A stretch of DNA of 7,306 bases from Solirubrobacteraceae bacterium (GCA_030043235.1 JASHYF010000381.1:1-7306), one strand, 5' to 3'; shown: positions 1 to 6,026, numbered from the stretch's first letter. Notes: generated from the letters alone by a model not told the origin. Program-made: numbers and translations.

Positions 1-1595
1 CGCGCGAGGAGCTGCAGGCGCGACCGGTCCGTGAGTTCGTGCATCCCGCAGACCTCGAGCAGACCGTCGGCGCGATGCTCGACGCGGGCGCCGAGACCGC
101 CGCCGAGCTGGAGAGCATCACCACGCGCTACCTGCACCGGGACGGAACGTGGCGGTGGCTTCTGTGGAGCGCCCGGCGCGACGGCGACAGCTGGTACGCG
201 GCCGCGAAGGATGTCACCGATCGCGTGTGGCTGGAGCGTCAGGCGCTGCACGACCCGCTCACGCACCTGCCCAACCGGCTGCTGTTGATGGACCGCGCGC
301 GCCAGGCGCTCGCGCGCTTGCACCGCAGCCACGGCGTGGTGGCGATGCTGTTCGTCGACCTGGACAAGTTCAAGGCGGTCAACGACAACCTCGGCCACGA
401 CGTCGGCGATCGCCTCCTGCTGTCCGTGTCCGAGCGCCTGGCCGAGCTGATGCGCGACAGCGACACGGTGGCGCGTCTCGGCGGCGACGAGTTCGTGATC
501 CTCGCCGAGGACATCGAGGGCGACGGCGAGGCGCTGGCGCTGGCCGGGCGCGTGCTCGACTCGCTCGAGCAGCCGTTCCCGCTGGGCTCGGCCGAAGTGA
601 CGATCCTCGCGAGCGTCGGCATCTCCGTCGCCCGCCACCCCGGCACCGACCCGGAGGCGATGCTGCGCGAGGCCGACGTGGCGATGTACCGCGCCAAGGG
701 CGCCGGGGGCCGGCGCATGGAGCTGTTCGACGAGCGGCTGCGCCGCGAGCTGAGCGCGCACATGGAGCTGGAAGGACGGCTGCGCGACGCGGTGTCGGGG
801 CGCGAGCTGCTGCTCGCCTACCAGCCGATCCTGCGGCTCGCCGGCGGGCAGGCGATCGGCTGCGAGGCGCTCGTGCGCTGGCGTCCCACGAGCGACGGGC
901 GCACGCTCAGCTCGATGGTGCTGCCCTCCATCTTCCTGCCGCCGGCGGAGGACAGCGAGCTGATCGTGCAGATCGGCAACTGGGTGCTGCACGCGGCGTG
1001 CGCCCAGGCGGAGATCTGGAGGCGCAACGGCATCACGGTCCCGGTGTCGGTGAACATATCCGCGCGCGAGCTCACCGAGGCGGACCTCGCGGAGAGGGTG
1101 CGCGAGGAGCTCGCCTACTGCCGCCTGCCGGGCCGCGCCCTGTGTCTGGAGATCAGCGAGGAGGCGATGCTGCGCGACCCCGAGCGCGCGCGCTCGGCGC
1201 TCAAGGACATCAAGCGCCTCGGCGTGCTCGTCGCACTCGACAAATTCGGCGTCGGCCAGCTCTCGCTGAGCCTGCCCGGCAACCTGCCGCTCGACGTGGT
1301 GAAGCTCGACCGTGCGCTCACCGGGAGCTTCCACCAGGACAAGGAAGGGCGCGCGAAGTTCGCCGCGACGATCGCGCTCGCCAAGGAGGCCGGCCTGACG
1401 GCCGTGGCGGTGGGGATCGAGACCAACCGCCAGCTGGCGCTCGCGCGCGAACTCGACTGCACGGTCGGACAGGGCTTTCTGCTGCACGGGCCCGCCTTGC
1501 CCGACCATGTCCGTCTGAGAGGCTCAGGTACGTCTGTCACGTCCGCTCCGTGGCGCCCGCTCGTGCGCCTGCGCGGCAGCCACTATCGTCGCTGA
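1..1595 (+). CDS. PAS-GGDEF-EAL cyclic-di-GMP signalling protein, 5' end outside the window
   Basis: A cytoplasmic regulator of c-di-GMP. The frame is open from base 3, where it reads REELQARPVREFVHP, a typical PAS core, so the GTG at 39 is probably internal and the gene starts upstream. Counting from that GTG: the end of a PAS/PAC domain (1-62), then GGDEF (about 68-225) with metal-binding D107, an intact RLGGDEF signature (GGDEF at 148-152) and an inhibitory-site RDSD at 139-142, exactly five residues before it. The EAL domain (about 255-490) keeps EAL (276-278), N339, E371, D401, K422, D424 and Q478. However, the usual DDFGTG reads DKFGVG (402 is Lys), and the usual AEGVET reads AVGIET (458 is Val where the general-base Glu is expected). 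A diguanylate cyclase with an inactive or merely ligand-binding EAL domain is therefore inferred. The last ~25 residues are unassigned. No membrane segment is visible in the part present. Confidence 0.95.
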   Translation, partial: REELQARPVREFVHPADLEQTVGAMLDAGAETAAELESITTRYLHRDGTWRWLLWSARRDGDSWYAAAKDVTDRVWLERQALHDPLTHLPNRLLLMDRARQALARLHRSHGVVAMLFVDLDKFKAVNDNLGHDVGDRLLLSVSERLAELMRDSDTVARLGGDEFVILAEDIEGDGEALALAGRVLDSLEQPFPLGSAEVTILASVGISVARHPGTDPEAMLREADVAMYRAKGAGGRRMELFDERLRRELSAHMELEGRLRDAVSGRELLLAYQPILRLAGGQAIGCEALVRWRPTSDGRTLSSMVLPSIFLPPAEDSELIVQIGNWVLHAACAQAEIWRRNGITVPVSVNISARELTEADLAERVREELAYCRLPGRALCLEISEEAMLRDPERARSALKDIKRLGVLVALDKFGVGQLSLSLPGNLPLDVVKLDRALTGSFHQDKEGRAKFAATIALAKEAGLTAVAVGIETNRQLALARELDCTVGQGFLLHGPALPDHVRLRGSGTSVTSAPWRPLVRLRGSHYRR

Positions 1596-1613
1596 GCGAG
1601 ACGCTCCTCCTCC

Positions 1614-1707
1614 GTGGGTGCCGCCCGCGACCTGGATCGAGGAAAGCCCGGAAGCCGCGAGCGTCATCGAATCCAACTGGATCGCGGTGTGGTGGGCTGC
1701 CGCCCGC
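1614..1707. repeat. Imperfect direct repeat in the convergent intergenic gap
   Basis: GTGGGTGCCGCCCGC (1614-1628) and GTGGGCTGCCGCCCGC (1692-1707) differ by one inserted C. Each copy can fold a small GGG/CCC hairpin; the second has a 4-bp GGGC/GCCC stem. They lie between the ends of two converging genes, so a weak terminator role is possible, but neither is followed by a T-run. The rest of the gap holds nothing recognised. Confidence 0.35.
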
Positions 1708-2076
1708 TCAATCCGGCGGGGTTCGCGCGAGGAACAGCGTGAGGTCGACCCAGTCGGCGTGTTGTGGCCGGGCGGCGAGCTCGCGTTCGATCGCGTCGAG
1801 GATCGCGCCGAATTCGCTGTTGTCGATGCCGACCGCGATCGCGCAGCCTGAGTGCGCGCGCCGGGCCTCCGCCCAGCGCCGCGCGATCACCGGGAGGTCC
1901 TTGACGTCGAACGTGACGAAGATCCGCTCCTCGCTCGCCGCGATCGACAGCAGCTCCTCGTCGGTGAGGCCGTCGAGCTCGCGCTCTTCGTCCGCGGCCC
2001 TGACGTCGTGGCCCCGCTCGCGCAGTCGGGCAGCGATGCGCCGTGCAGAGATGTGTGCGTCCAGGAAGAGCCTCAC
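1708..2076 (-). CDS. DUF5615 family PIN-like toxin
   Basis: A 122-residue protein that starts MRLFLDAHIS followed by a helix and GHDV, the opening of DUF5615 proteins, which have a PIN-like (Mut7-C-like) nuclease fold. Candidate acidic active-site residues are D6, the TDEE cluster at 38-41, and D57/D60 in TFDVKDLP, which corresponds to the family's TxDxDF motif. By family knowledge these proteins act as RNase toxins paired with DUF433-containing antitoxins; RNase activity is inferred here. The GTG start lies 18 bases after the antitoxin stop with no Shine-Dalgarno, so translation coupled to the upstream gene on one mRNA is likely. The length is normal for the family and no lesion is visible. 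It converges on the c-di-GMP gene. Confidence 0.85.
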   Translation of the reverse strand: MRLFLDAHISARRIAARLRERGHDVRAADEERELDGLTDEELLSIAASEERIFVTFDVKDLPVIARRWAEARRAHSGCAIAVGIDNSEFGAILDAIERELAARPQHADWVDLTLFLARTPPD

Positions 2077-2094
2077 AGAACGTGTGGCGCCCGC

Positions 2095-2517
2095 TCAGAC
2101 GTCCACACGGCTGAACGACGCGAACGGAAATTCGTCTTCGAGTCGCTCGATCGGCCGTCGATTTTCGGCGATGGCCGTGTCGATGTCCTCTGGGAACATC
2201 TCGTAGTAGTCAAGGGCCAGCCGGATCTGACGCTCGTTGGCCGAGCCGCCTTCGACCATGCGCTCCACCGAGGCGAAGTCGCGATAGGCATCGACGATCT
2301 GCCACACATCGAGAGCGGTCCCGATCACCCACGCACGCCGCTCCCAGTCCGTGCCGCGGAAGGCGATCCCCGGAAACAGCCTCATCCGCAGCGCCTCATC
2401 CGCGAGCGCTTCCACGATCGCACCCTTGCTGCGACCGGTGCGCCTGGCCTCCTGATCGACCAGCGCCTCCATCCGCCTGGACAAACGCATGCTGAACGGA
2501 GCCGACTTCGTAGCCAC
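2095..2517 (-). CDS. RHH-DUF433-like antitoxin
   Basis: A 140-residue protein and first gene of the cassette. Residues about 7-45 look like a ribbon-helix-helix DNA-binding domain: a short strand (PFSMRLS) followed by two helices with GRSKGAIV between them. The C-terminal half resembles DUF433: RAWVIGT, then DVWQIVDAYRDFASVERMVEG and the helix RQIRLALDYYEMFPEDI. DUF433 proteins are the usual partners of DUF5615 toxins, so it should neutralise the downstream toxin and repress its own promoter (inference from the family). The GTG at 2517 is preferred over the ATG nine codons in because the RHH strand needs the preceding residues. It also sits exactly where transcription should start from a -10-like box six bases upstream. 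Confidence 0.8.
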   Translation of the reverse strand: MATKSAPFSMRLSRRMEALVDQEARRTGRSKGAIVEALADEALRMRLFPGIAFRGTDWERRAWVIGTALDVWQIVDAYRDFASVERMVEGGSANERQIRLALDYYEMFPEDIDTAIAENRRPIERLEDEFPFASFSRVDV

Positions 2518-2523
2518 CTCGCG

Positions 2524-2529
2524 ATAGTA
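2524..2529 (-). promoter_or_regulatory. -10 box TACTAT of the DUF433/DUF5615 cassette, leaderless arrangement
   Basis: TACTAT on the minus strand ends six bases before the GTG at 2517, so the usual spacing puts +1 on the first base of the start codon. No Shine-Dalgarno fits in the gap (CGCGAG) and no convincing -35 was found. A short direct repeat (CGTG, seven bases, CGTG) lies just upstream and could contact the antitoxin, but this is weak. Confidence 0.5.
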
Positions 2530-2576
2530 TCACGACAATTACACGGTAGTGGGTTCATCCGAGCTCGTCGCCGACC

Positions 2577-2592
2577 TGTGACGCACGTCACG
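2577..2592. promoter_or_regulatory. CRP/GlxR-like palindromic operator
   Basis: GTGACG-CA-CGTCAC is a perfect inverted repeat at 2578-2591. Read as TGTGA-N6-TCACG (2577-2592) it matches nine of ten fixed bases of the CRP/GlxR-type consensus TGTGA-N6-TCACA. Its centre is about 67 bases upstream of the predicted start of the antitoxin gene, within the range of class I activator sites. Binding is inferred. Confidence 0.5.
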
Positions 2593-2620
2593 AGTGCGAC
2601 GATGGGACGGTTAGCTTTCA

Positions 2621-2634
2621 TGCCCGCGCGGGCA
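2621..2634. repeat. Perfect 14-bp GC palindrome
   Basis: TGCCCGCGCGGGCA is a perfect palindrome in the gap between the propeller stop and the antitoxin start. It overlaps a second small inverted repeat, CACCC/GGGTG (2633-2637 with 2644-2648). It may be part of a terminator cluster behind the propeller gene, or a protein site. Confidence 0.5.
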
Positions 2635-2652
2635 CCCTCGGGCGGGTGAAAT

Positions 2653-2667
2653 CGCGCCACGGGCGCG
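2653..2667 (-). terminator. Hairpin terminator of the beta-propeller gene
   Basis: CGCGCC-ACG-GGCGCG is a perfect six-pair GC stem with a three-base loop, nine bases after the propeller stop codon. On the minus strand it is followed by ATTTC, so the U-tract is short. The stem strength and position support intrinsic termination. Confidence 0.55.
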
Positions 2668-2676
2668 TATTTCCCA

Positions 2677-3777
2677 TCAGGAAGCAGGGGCAGGCTGCCA
2701 GGCGAGGGAGCTGCCAGCCTCCGGGCTTAGCTGGCTCACGACCCGCCTGCCACTGCCGTCTGCGTTCATCACGTACAGGCGATGTGTTTCTTGCAGGCAG
2801 GCCGTGGCGCTCTGGAACGCGATCTGGTCTCCGTCGGGAGACCACGCCGGGCTCGCGTAGACCTCTGCATAACTCGTCAGGCGCCGCCTGTGGCTGCCGT
2901 TGGGGGCGATCACGAAGATTGCAGCCGATTGTCCACAAAGCCCGCTACCTGTTCTACGCCACCCGACGAAGGCGATCAGCTTGCCGTCGGGCGACCAGGC
3001 GGGGGATTCGTTCTGCGTTCCCGTATCTGTCAAGCGGTGCAGCCCCAGGCCGTTAGGCCGAATCACGTAGACGTCGTGGCGTGCTTCGCGGTGGCCGAGC
3101 GGAATCTGCCTCGTGAACGCGATCGCCTTGCCGTCCGGCGACCAGACTGGCTCTCCATCGTATCCGTGCGTAAGGTGGCGCAGATGGCTGCCGTCCGCCG
3201 CCATCACATAGATCCCGTGGGCGATGGTCGCAAAGGCGATGTCCTTGCCGTTGGGCGACCAAACCGGAGGAGCGCCCTCGAGACCCCAGGGAGTGAGGCG
3301 CCGCAGCCCGCTGCCCGACGGTTCGATCGTGAAGATCGCACAGGGTCCGTTGAGTACGTTCTGGCAACTATCGAACGCGATCAGCCTGCCGTCGGGGGAC
3401 CAGGCCGGATTGCCGTTGGTGCCGTGACTGGTTATTCGCTTCTGCACGCCGCCGCTGGCTCCAACCAGGTAGACGTCGCTGCAGCCCGCGCACCCCACAC
3501 TGTCTTCGCGCGAGAACGCGAGTTCTTGACCGTCCGGGGACCAGGAGAAGAACGTTTCGGTGTTCCGCGCGAGCTGGCGAAGGCCCGTTCCGTTAGCTGA
3601 GACCACGTCGATGCTGTGGAGCCCGTTGAACACGCTGAACGTGATCGAGCCTTCCGGCGACGGTGACGCGGCGAGAGCTTGCTCCTGGAGAAAACCACCA
3701 ACCAGCACGGTTGGAAGGACGATCCCGACGACGCAGCAAACACGGCCGATCTGCCAAATCCAGCGCATACGCCACAC
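2677..3777 (-). CDS. Secreted TolB/PD40-type beta-propeller protein
   Basis: A 366-residue protein. An N-terminal Sec signal (basic RMRWIWQIGR, hydrophobic core 12-30, likely cleavage after QALA near 36) sends it across the membrane. Six copies of the PD40 motif W-S-P-[DN]-G-x-x-[IL]-A-F begin at residues 79, 126, 173, 212, 261 and 312, spaced 39 to 51 residues. Each is followed by a strand such as IYVMAADGS or LYVMNADGS and then LRxLT. The C-terminal SLAWQP can complete a seventh blade with the N-terminal SITFSVFNGLHSIDV, so seven blades are likely (inference). Such proteins are binding scaffolds; no catalytic residues were recognised and no Tol-Pal genes are near. Extra cysteines (96/99, 138/146) suggest disulfides outside the cytoplasm. 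The GTG at 3777 and an ATG at 3768 are both possible starts, neither with a good ribosome site. It appears monocistronic. Confidence 0.88.
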   Translation of the reverse strand: MWRMRWIWQIGRVCCVVGIVLPTVLVGGFLQEQALAASPSPEGSITFSVFNGLHSIDVVSANGTGLRQLARNTETFFSWSPDGQELAFSREDSVGCAGCSDVYLVGASGGVQKRITSHGTNGNPAWSPDGRLIAFDSCQNVLNGPCAIFTIEPSGSGLRRLTPWGLEGAPPVWSPNGKDIAFATIAHGIYVMAADGSHLRHLTHGYDGEPVWSPDGKAIAFTRQIPLGHREARHDVYVIRPNGLGLHRLTDTGTQNESPAWSPDGKLIAFVGWRRTGSGLCGQSAAIFVIAPNGSHRRRLTSYAEVYASPAWSPDGDQIAFQSATACLQETHRLYVMNADGSGRRVVSQLSPEAGSSLAWQPAPAS

Positions 3778-3955
3778 GCTACCGGCTGTGCGTCGCCGTG
3801 GACCACTACCTCGAGGGGTCCCGGAACGGCCTCGGAGCCCACTTTTAGCGGCGTCTCTCGCGTCGTCCAGGGGGCCGGCGCCTCATGCGTCGGATCAGCG
3901 GCGCGCGACTTCTCGGCGCGACAGCGATTCGACACCAATCGCACAGCTGTGCATG
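3778..3955. other. Non-coding stretch upstream of the propeller gene
   Basis: No believable gene was found here. The open frames that cross it on both strands show no family resemblance and run into unrelated sequence. The propeller promoter should lie here, but no clear -35/-10 pair was found. With 3956-4305 it forms a 528-base gene-free region whose right part belongs to the IS110 element. Confidence 0.6.
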
Positions 3956-3980
3956 TGGTCTGGTCTGGTCTGGTCTGGTC
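3956..3980. repeat. Five tandem copies of TGGTC
   Basis: Five perfect TGGTC units run from 3956 to 3980, preceded by G and followed by TTTCTGCC. The tract lies at the proposed left junction of the IS110 element, and every unit boundary carries the dinucleotide CT. Replication slippage could change the copy number. Confidence 0.9.
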
Positions 3981-4004
3981 TTTCTGCCAGCGTGCTGGGG
4001 GCCG

Positions 4005-4109
4005 GGAGCTTGCTCCGGAGACGGGTGCTGGCTTTCGGTGCGGCGGCCGGCTTGCCTGGACGCGCAGCTGGCAGGAAAGTGCTGTTGCTGTTGTCGTCCG
4101 GCTTGCCGG
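4005..4109. repeat. Three small hairpins around GCTTGC
   Basis: GGAGC-TT-GCTCC (4005-4016), GGC-TT-GCC within CCGGCTTGCC (4047-4056) and CCGGC-TT-GCCGG (4098-4109) share a GCTTGC centre. The last two share the ten-base CCGGCTTGCC. They lie in the left end of the IS110 element, upstream of the proposed bridge RNA. Role unknown. Confidence 0.5.
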
Positions 4110-4140
4110 GTTGGGTCCTGGGCTGGTGACGGGCTGACTC

Positions 4141-4266
4141 GTGGTCTGTCTGTCGGTCTTCGAGCCTGACTGCAACTCGTTGCGTCGTCCGCCACCGCCC
4201 AGGACCTGGCGTGACCTGATAGGAGCGTGGCAACCGCCCCGAGAAAGGCCTGTCCACCGCGGGTCC
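4141..4266 (+). ncRNA. Candidate bridge RNA of the IS110 element (approximate limits)
   Basis: In IS110-group elements the left non-coding end encodes a bridge RNA whose internal loops base-pair with target and donor DNA and guide the recombinase. Here 4168-4186 folds as GAC-(U)-GCAA-CUCG-UUGC-GUC, seven pairs with one bulge. GGACC (4202-4206) pairs with GGTCC (4262-4266) and encloses a second hairpin, GGAGCG/CGCCCC (4222-4227 with 4235-4240, one mismatch). On the 5' side of that internal loop sits GCGTGACCTGA, identical to the element's right end. On its 3' side AGAAAG (4242-4247) is complementary to CTTTCT at the proposed left end. This is the layout expected of a donor-binding loop. The folding was done by eye and the limits are uncertain. 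Confidence 0.4.
4209..4219 (+). repeat. 11-bp direct repeat, left copy (putative donor guide)
   Basis: GCGTGACCTGA is identical to 5385-5395 at the other side of the transposase gene. Allowing one inserted G, the match extends to CCTG(G)CGTGACCTGA. Confidence 0.7.
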
Positions 4267-4291
4267 CTGTCAACCGAGAACCATTCGATTG

Positions 4292-4297
4292 AAAGGA
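4292..4297 (+). promoter_or_regulatory. Ribosome binding site of the IS110 transposase
   Basis: AAAGGA lies eight bases before the ATG at 4306. It is the clearest Shine-Dalgarno in the window. It supports the ATG at 4306 as the ancestral start rather than the ATG at 4325 in the other frame. Confidence 0.65.
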
Positions 4298-4305
4298 CGT
4301 GCTGG

Positions 4306-5395
4306 ATGATCGTGATCGGAGCGGATGTCCACAAGAGCACCCACGCGCTCGGCCGTCGACGCCGCGACCGGGCAGTTGCTCGGTGAGCGAGAGATCGTCG
4401 CGCGAGAGCAAGGGCACTTGGAAGCGCTGCGTTGGGCGCGCGAGCTCGATGGGGAGATCGTGTGGGCGATCGAGGACTGCCGCGATCTCTCCCACCATCT
4501 CGAGCAGGCGCTCATCGCTGCAGGTGAGCGAGTCGTGAGGGTCGCGCCGAAGCTGATGGGCGTCTCGCGTCGAGGGGAACGCGAGCCGGGGAAGTCCGAT
4601 CAGATCGACGCAAGGGCGATCGCACGCGCTGTGCTGCGCGAGGGCGTCGAGCGGTTCCCGACCGCGTTCCTCGACCAGGACGCTGCCGAGAACCGACTGC
4701 TGTGCGATCACCGCGACACGCTCGTGAACGAGCGCACCCGGCTGATCAACCGGCTACGGATCAACCTCGTCGTGCTCGACCCCGAGTTCGAGGCGAAGAT
4801 CCCGACGCGCAGGCTCGACTACCCCGGCCAGATCAACCGGATCACTCGTCGCCTGCACACGATGCCGCAAACGGCCAGGGTTCGGGTCGCGCGGGAGCAG
4901 GTCAAGCGGATCGCCTCTCTGACTCGTGAAGCGGAGACGCTCAAGCGCGAGCTGCGCGACCTCATCCGCACGCATCGCCCGGAGCTGCTCGCCGAGGTCG
5001 GCTGCGGCCCGCTGTGCGCCGCGATCTTGATCGGGCAGACCGCCGGTGCCGAGCGCTTCAAGAGCGACGCGCACTTCGCCAGGGTCGCCGGCGTCGCGCC
5101 GATCCCGGTGTCCTCCGGCAGACACGATCGCCACCGTCTGGACCGCGGCGGCAACCGCCAGCTCAACCGCGCGCTGCACATCATCGCGATCACCCGCGGC
5201 CGACGCGACCCCGCGACGCGCGACTACCTCGCCCGCAAGCAAGCCGAGGGCAAGAGCCGCATCGAGGCGATCCGTTGCCTCAAGCGCCACCTCGCCCGCC
5301 ACTACCACCAGATGCTGCTCCGCCCAGGGGCAGCGCACCCCCCAAGTCCCGTACTCGCGGCCAGCGCTCCCGATCGCGTGTCCTGCGTGACCTGA
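4306..5395 (+). pseudogene. IS110-family DEDD transposase, frameshifted near the N-terminus
   Basis: The ATG at 4306 opens MIVIGADVHKSTHAL, the start of the IS110 RuvC-like domain with its first catalytic Asp (D7), but this frame stops at 4386. The family sequence continues one base later as AVDAATGQLLGE, so a net +1 (one extra G, or two bases lost) lies at about 4351. The second frame can start only at the ATG at 4325, giving 356 residues without D7. In that numbering it holds E50 (WAIEDCR), D92 and D95 (KSDQIDA) and a coiled linker of about 130-215. The C-terminal Transposase_20 domain follows, with VGCGPLCAAIL, the likely serine nucleophile S264 in VSSGRH, and GGNRQLNRAL. Repaired, it would be about 362 residues. 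No slippery site is obvious, so inactivation is more likely than programmed frameshifting; a sequencing error is also possible. Confidence 0.88.
5385..5395 (+). repeat. 11-bp direct repeat, right copy at the IS110 right end
   Basis: GCGTGACCTGA matches 4209-4219 exactly. Its last three bases are the transposase stop codon. A CT at 5392-5393 could be the core dinucleotide of the right junction. Confidence 0.7.
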
Positions 5396-5409
5396 GCTGT
5401 TCTCGGCGG

Positions 5410-5805
5410 TCAGCCCCGGTCAGGCTGTTCGCGCTCATCGTTTGGCCATCGTTGCGAGGGCCAACGAAGGGAATCGTCCGGGCCGCCTGCAGTCAGCTCG
5501 TATAGACGCAGCATGTCCCGAGCGATGAGAACCGCGATGTCCTCGTCCAGCGCACTGATCGAAACCGCGACCGCCTCTGGCGAGCCATCATCGTCGTCAT
5601 CATCCGCACCCCCGCTAACAAGGCTCGAAGCGATGCGGTGCCACAGATTCCGCTCCAGCTCCGTAACCAGGTCGGTTTCTGGATCTACGTCGCGGAAGCT
5701 CTCCTCCGCCGCCAGAAGCCGCACACGGATCGCCTCCGAGCCGGTGGCAAGCGCATCTACCGCGCGACGCATCCTCGTGTATGCAGGACGACTTTCAGGG
5801 AGCAC
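5410..5805 (-). CDS. Hypothetical acidic protein with a poly-Asp linker
   Basis: A 131-residue protein of no recognised family. Helix-rich segments (about 11-35 and 44-63) are followed by SGGA and six consecutive Asp (68-73). A second part follows (SPEAVAVSISALDEDIAVLIARDMLRLYEL, in pieces, 75-104), then a polar tail rich in Trp, Pro and charged residues. There is no signal peptide or membrane segment, so it is probably cytoplasmic. It is judged real because it has a promoter-like element correctly placed before its GTG, a coherent hydrophobic pattern and an in-frame TAA just upstream of the start. Its stop lies 14 bases from the IS110 right end, so the insertion just missed the gene or replaced its last codons. 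Function unknown. Confidence 0.55.
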   Translation of the reverse strand: MLPESRPAYTRMRRAVDALATGSEAIRVRLLAAEESFRDVDPETDLVTELERNLWHRIASSLVSGGADDDDDDGSPEAVAVSISALDEDIAVLIARDMLRLYELTAGGPDDSLRWPSQRWPNDEREQPDRG

Positions 5806-5813
5806 AGCACCGC

Positions 5814-5841
5814 ATTATCGGACAAAGCGCCCTCACGTCAG
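5814..5841 (-). promoter_or_regulatory. Promoter of the acidic 131-residue protein gene
   Basis: On the minus strand CTGACG (5841-5836), a 16-base spacer and GATAAT (5819-5814) resemble a housekeeping sigma promoter. The -10 box ends eight bases before the GTG at 5805, leaving a leader of one or two bases at most and no room for a Shine-Dalgarno. Confidence 0.5.
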
Positions 5842-6026
5842 CGCATCCACGAAACACCGCAATTTCCGAGAACCCCTTGACATAGGAGCAACGAGCCCTT
5901 GGCGCTGTGCGCCGTCGGGGTCGCGTGATTGCTCTACGCCTGCTGTGCAGCTACGCGGGTTGGCCGCGGGCTCCGACGCGAGGATCGGGCGCTGGATCGT
6001 CGTCGCAGCCTGCGACAGTACGGCCG

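Larger units (their letters stand above)
3980..5395 (+). mobile_element. IS110-family insertion sequence (ends inferred)
   Basis: The transposase is clearly IS110 type (DEDD plus serine domain). These elements lack terminal inverted repeats, so the ends were placed by reasoning. The right end is near the transposase stop, where GCGTGACCTGA repeats a segment of the left non-coding region. The left end is proposed at the CT of the last TGGTC unit, because CTTTCT there is complementary to AGAAAG in the putative bridge RNA. About 1.4 kb is normal for the family. That it is IS110-family is certain; the exact ends are not. Confidence 0.75.

Noticed and set aside
1637..1660. GAGGAAAGCCCGGAAGCC resembles the conserved GAGGAAAGUCCGGGC start of RNase P RNA
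   Set aside because: Only about 70 bases follow before the end of the DUF5615 toxin gene, and no other RNase P element is visible there. A chance match is more likely.
149..2206. Long plus-strand open frame rich in Arg, Ala and Pro
   Set aside because: It is a shadow of the GGDEF-EAL gene in another frame plus antisense of the toxin cassette. Its composition is typical of GC-rich out-of-frame translation.
1852..2649. 265-residue plus-strand open frame across the toxin-antitoxin cassette
   Set aside because: It is antisense to both cassette genes, whose minus-strand products have recognisable families. No independent domain was seen.
3956..4109. CRISPR-like or tandem repeat array from TGGTC units and GCTTGC hairpins
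   Set aside because: The units are five bases long, or irregularly spaced short hairpins with no spacers of constant length, and no cas genes are present.
3432..4340. 302-residue minus-strand open frame upstream of the propeller gene
   Set aside because: It overlaps the start of the propeller gene in another frame and then crosses the IS110 left end. It is low-complexity and rich in Arg, Ser, Thr and Pro with no conserved pattern.
3845..4711. 288-residue minus-strand open frame antisense to the IS110 transposase
   Set aside because: It mirrors the transposase coding sequence and the non-coding left end. The plus-strand product is a clear IS110 family member.
5439..5466. Inverted repeat CGTT(T)GGCC / GGCCAACG as a terminator
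   Set aside because: It lies inside the coding region of the 131-residue protein and has no T-run. It could be structural but was not called.
5877..5905. Perfect TTGACA at 5877 as a promoter for the small plus-strand gene
   Set aside because: The sequence 16-18 bases downstream (TTGGCGCT) does not resemble a -10 box, so a full promoter cannot be supported.
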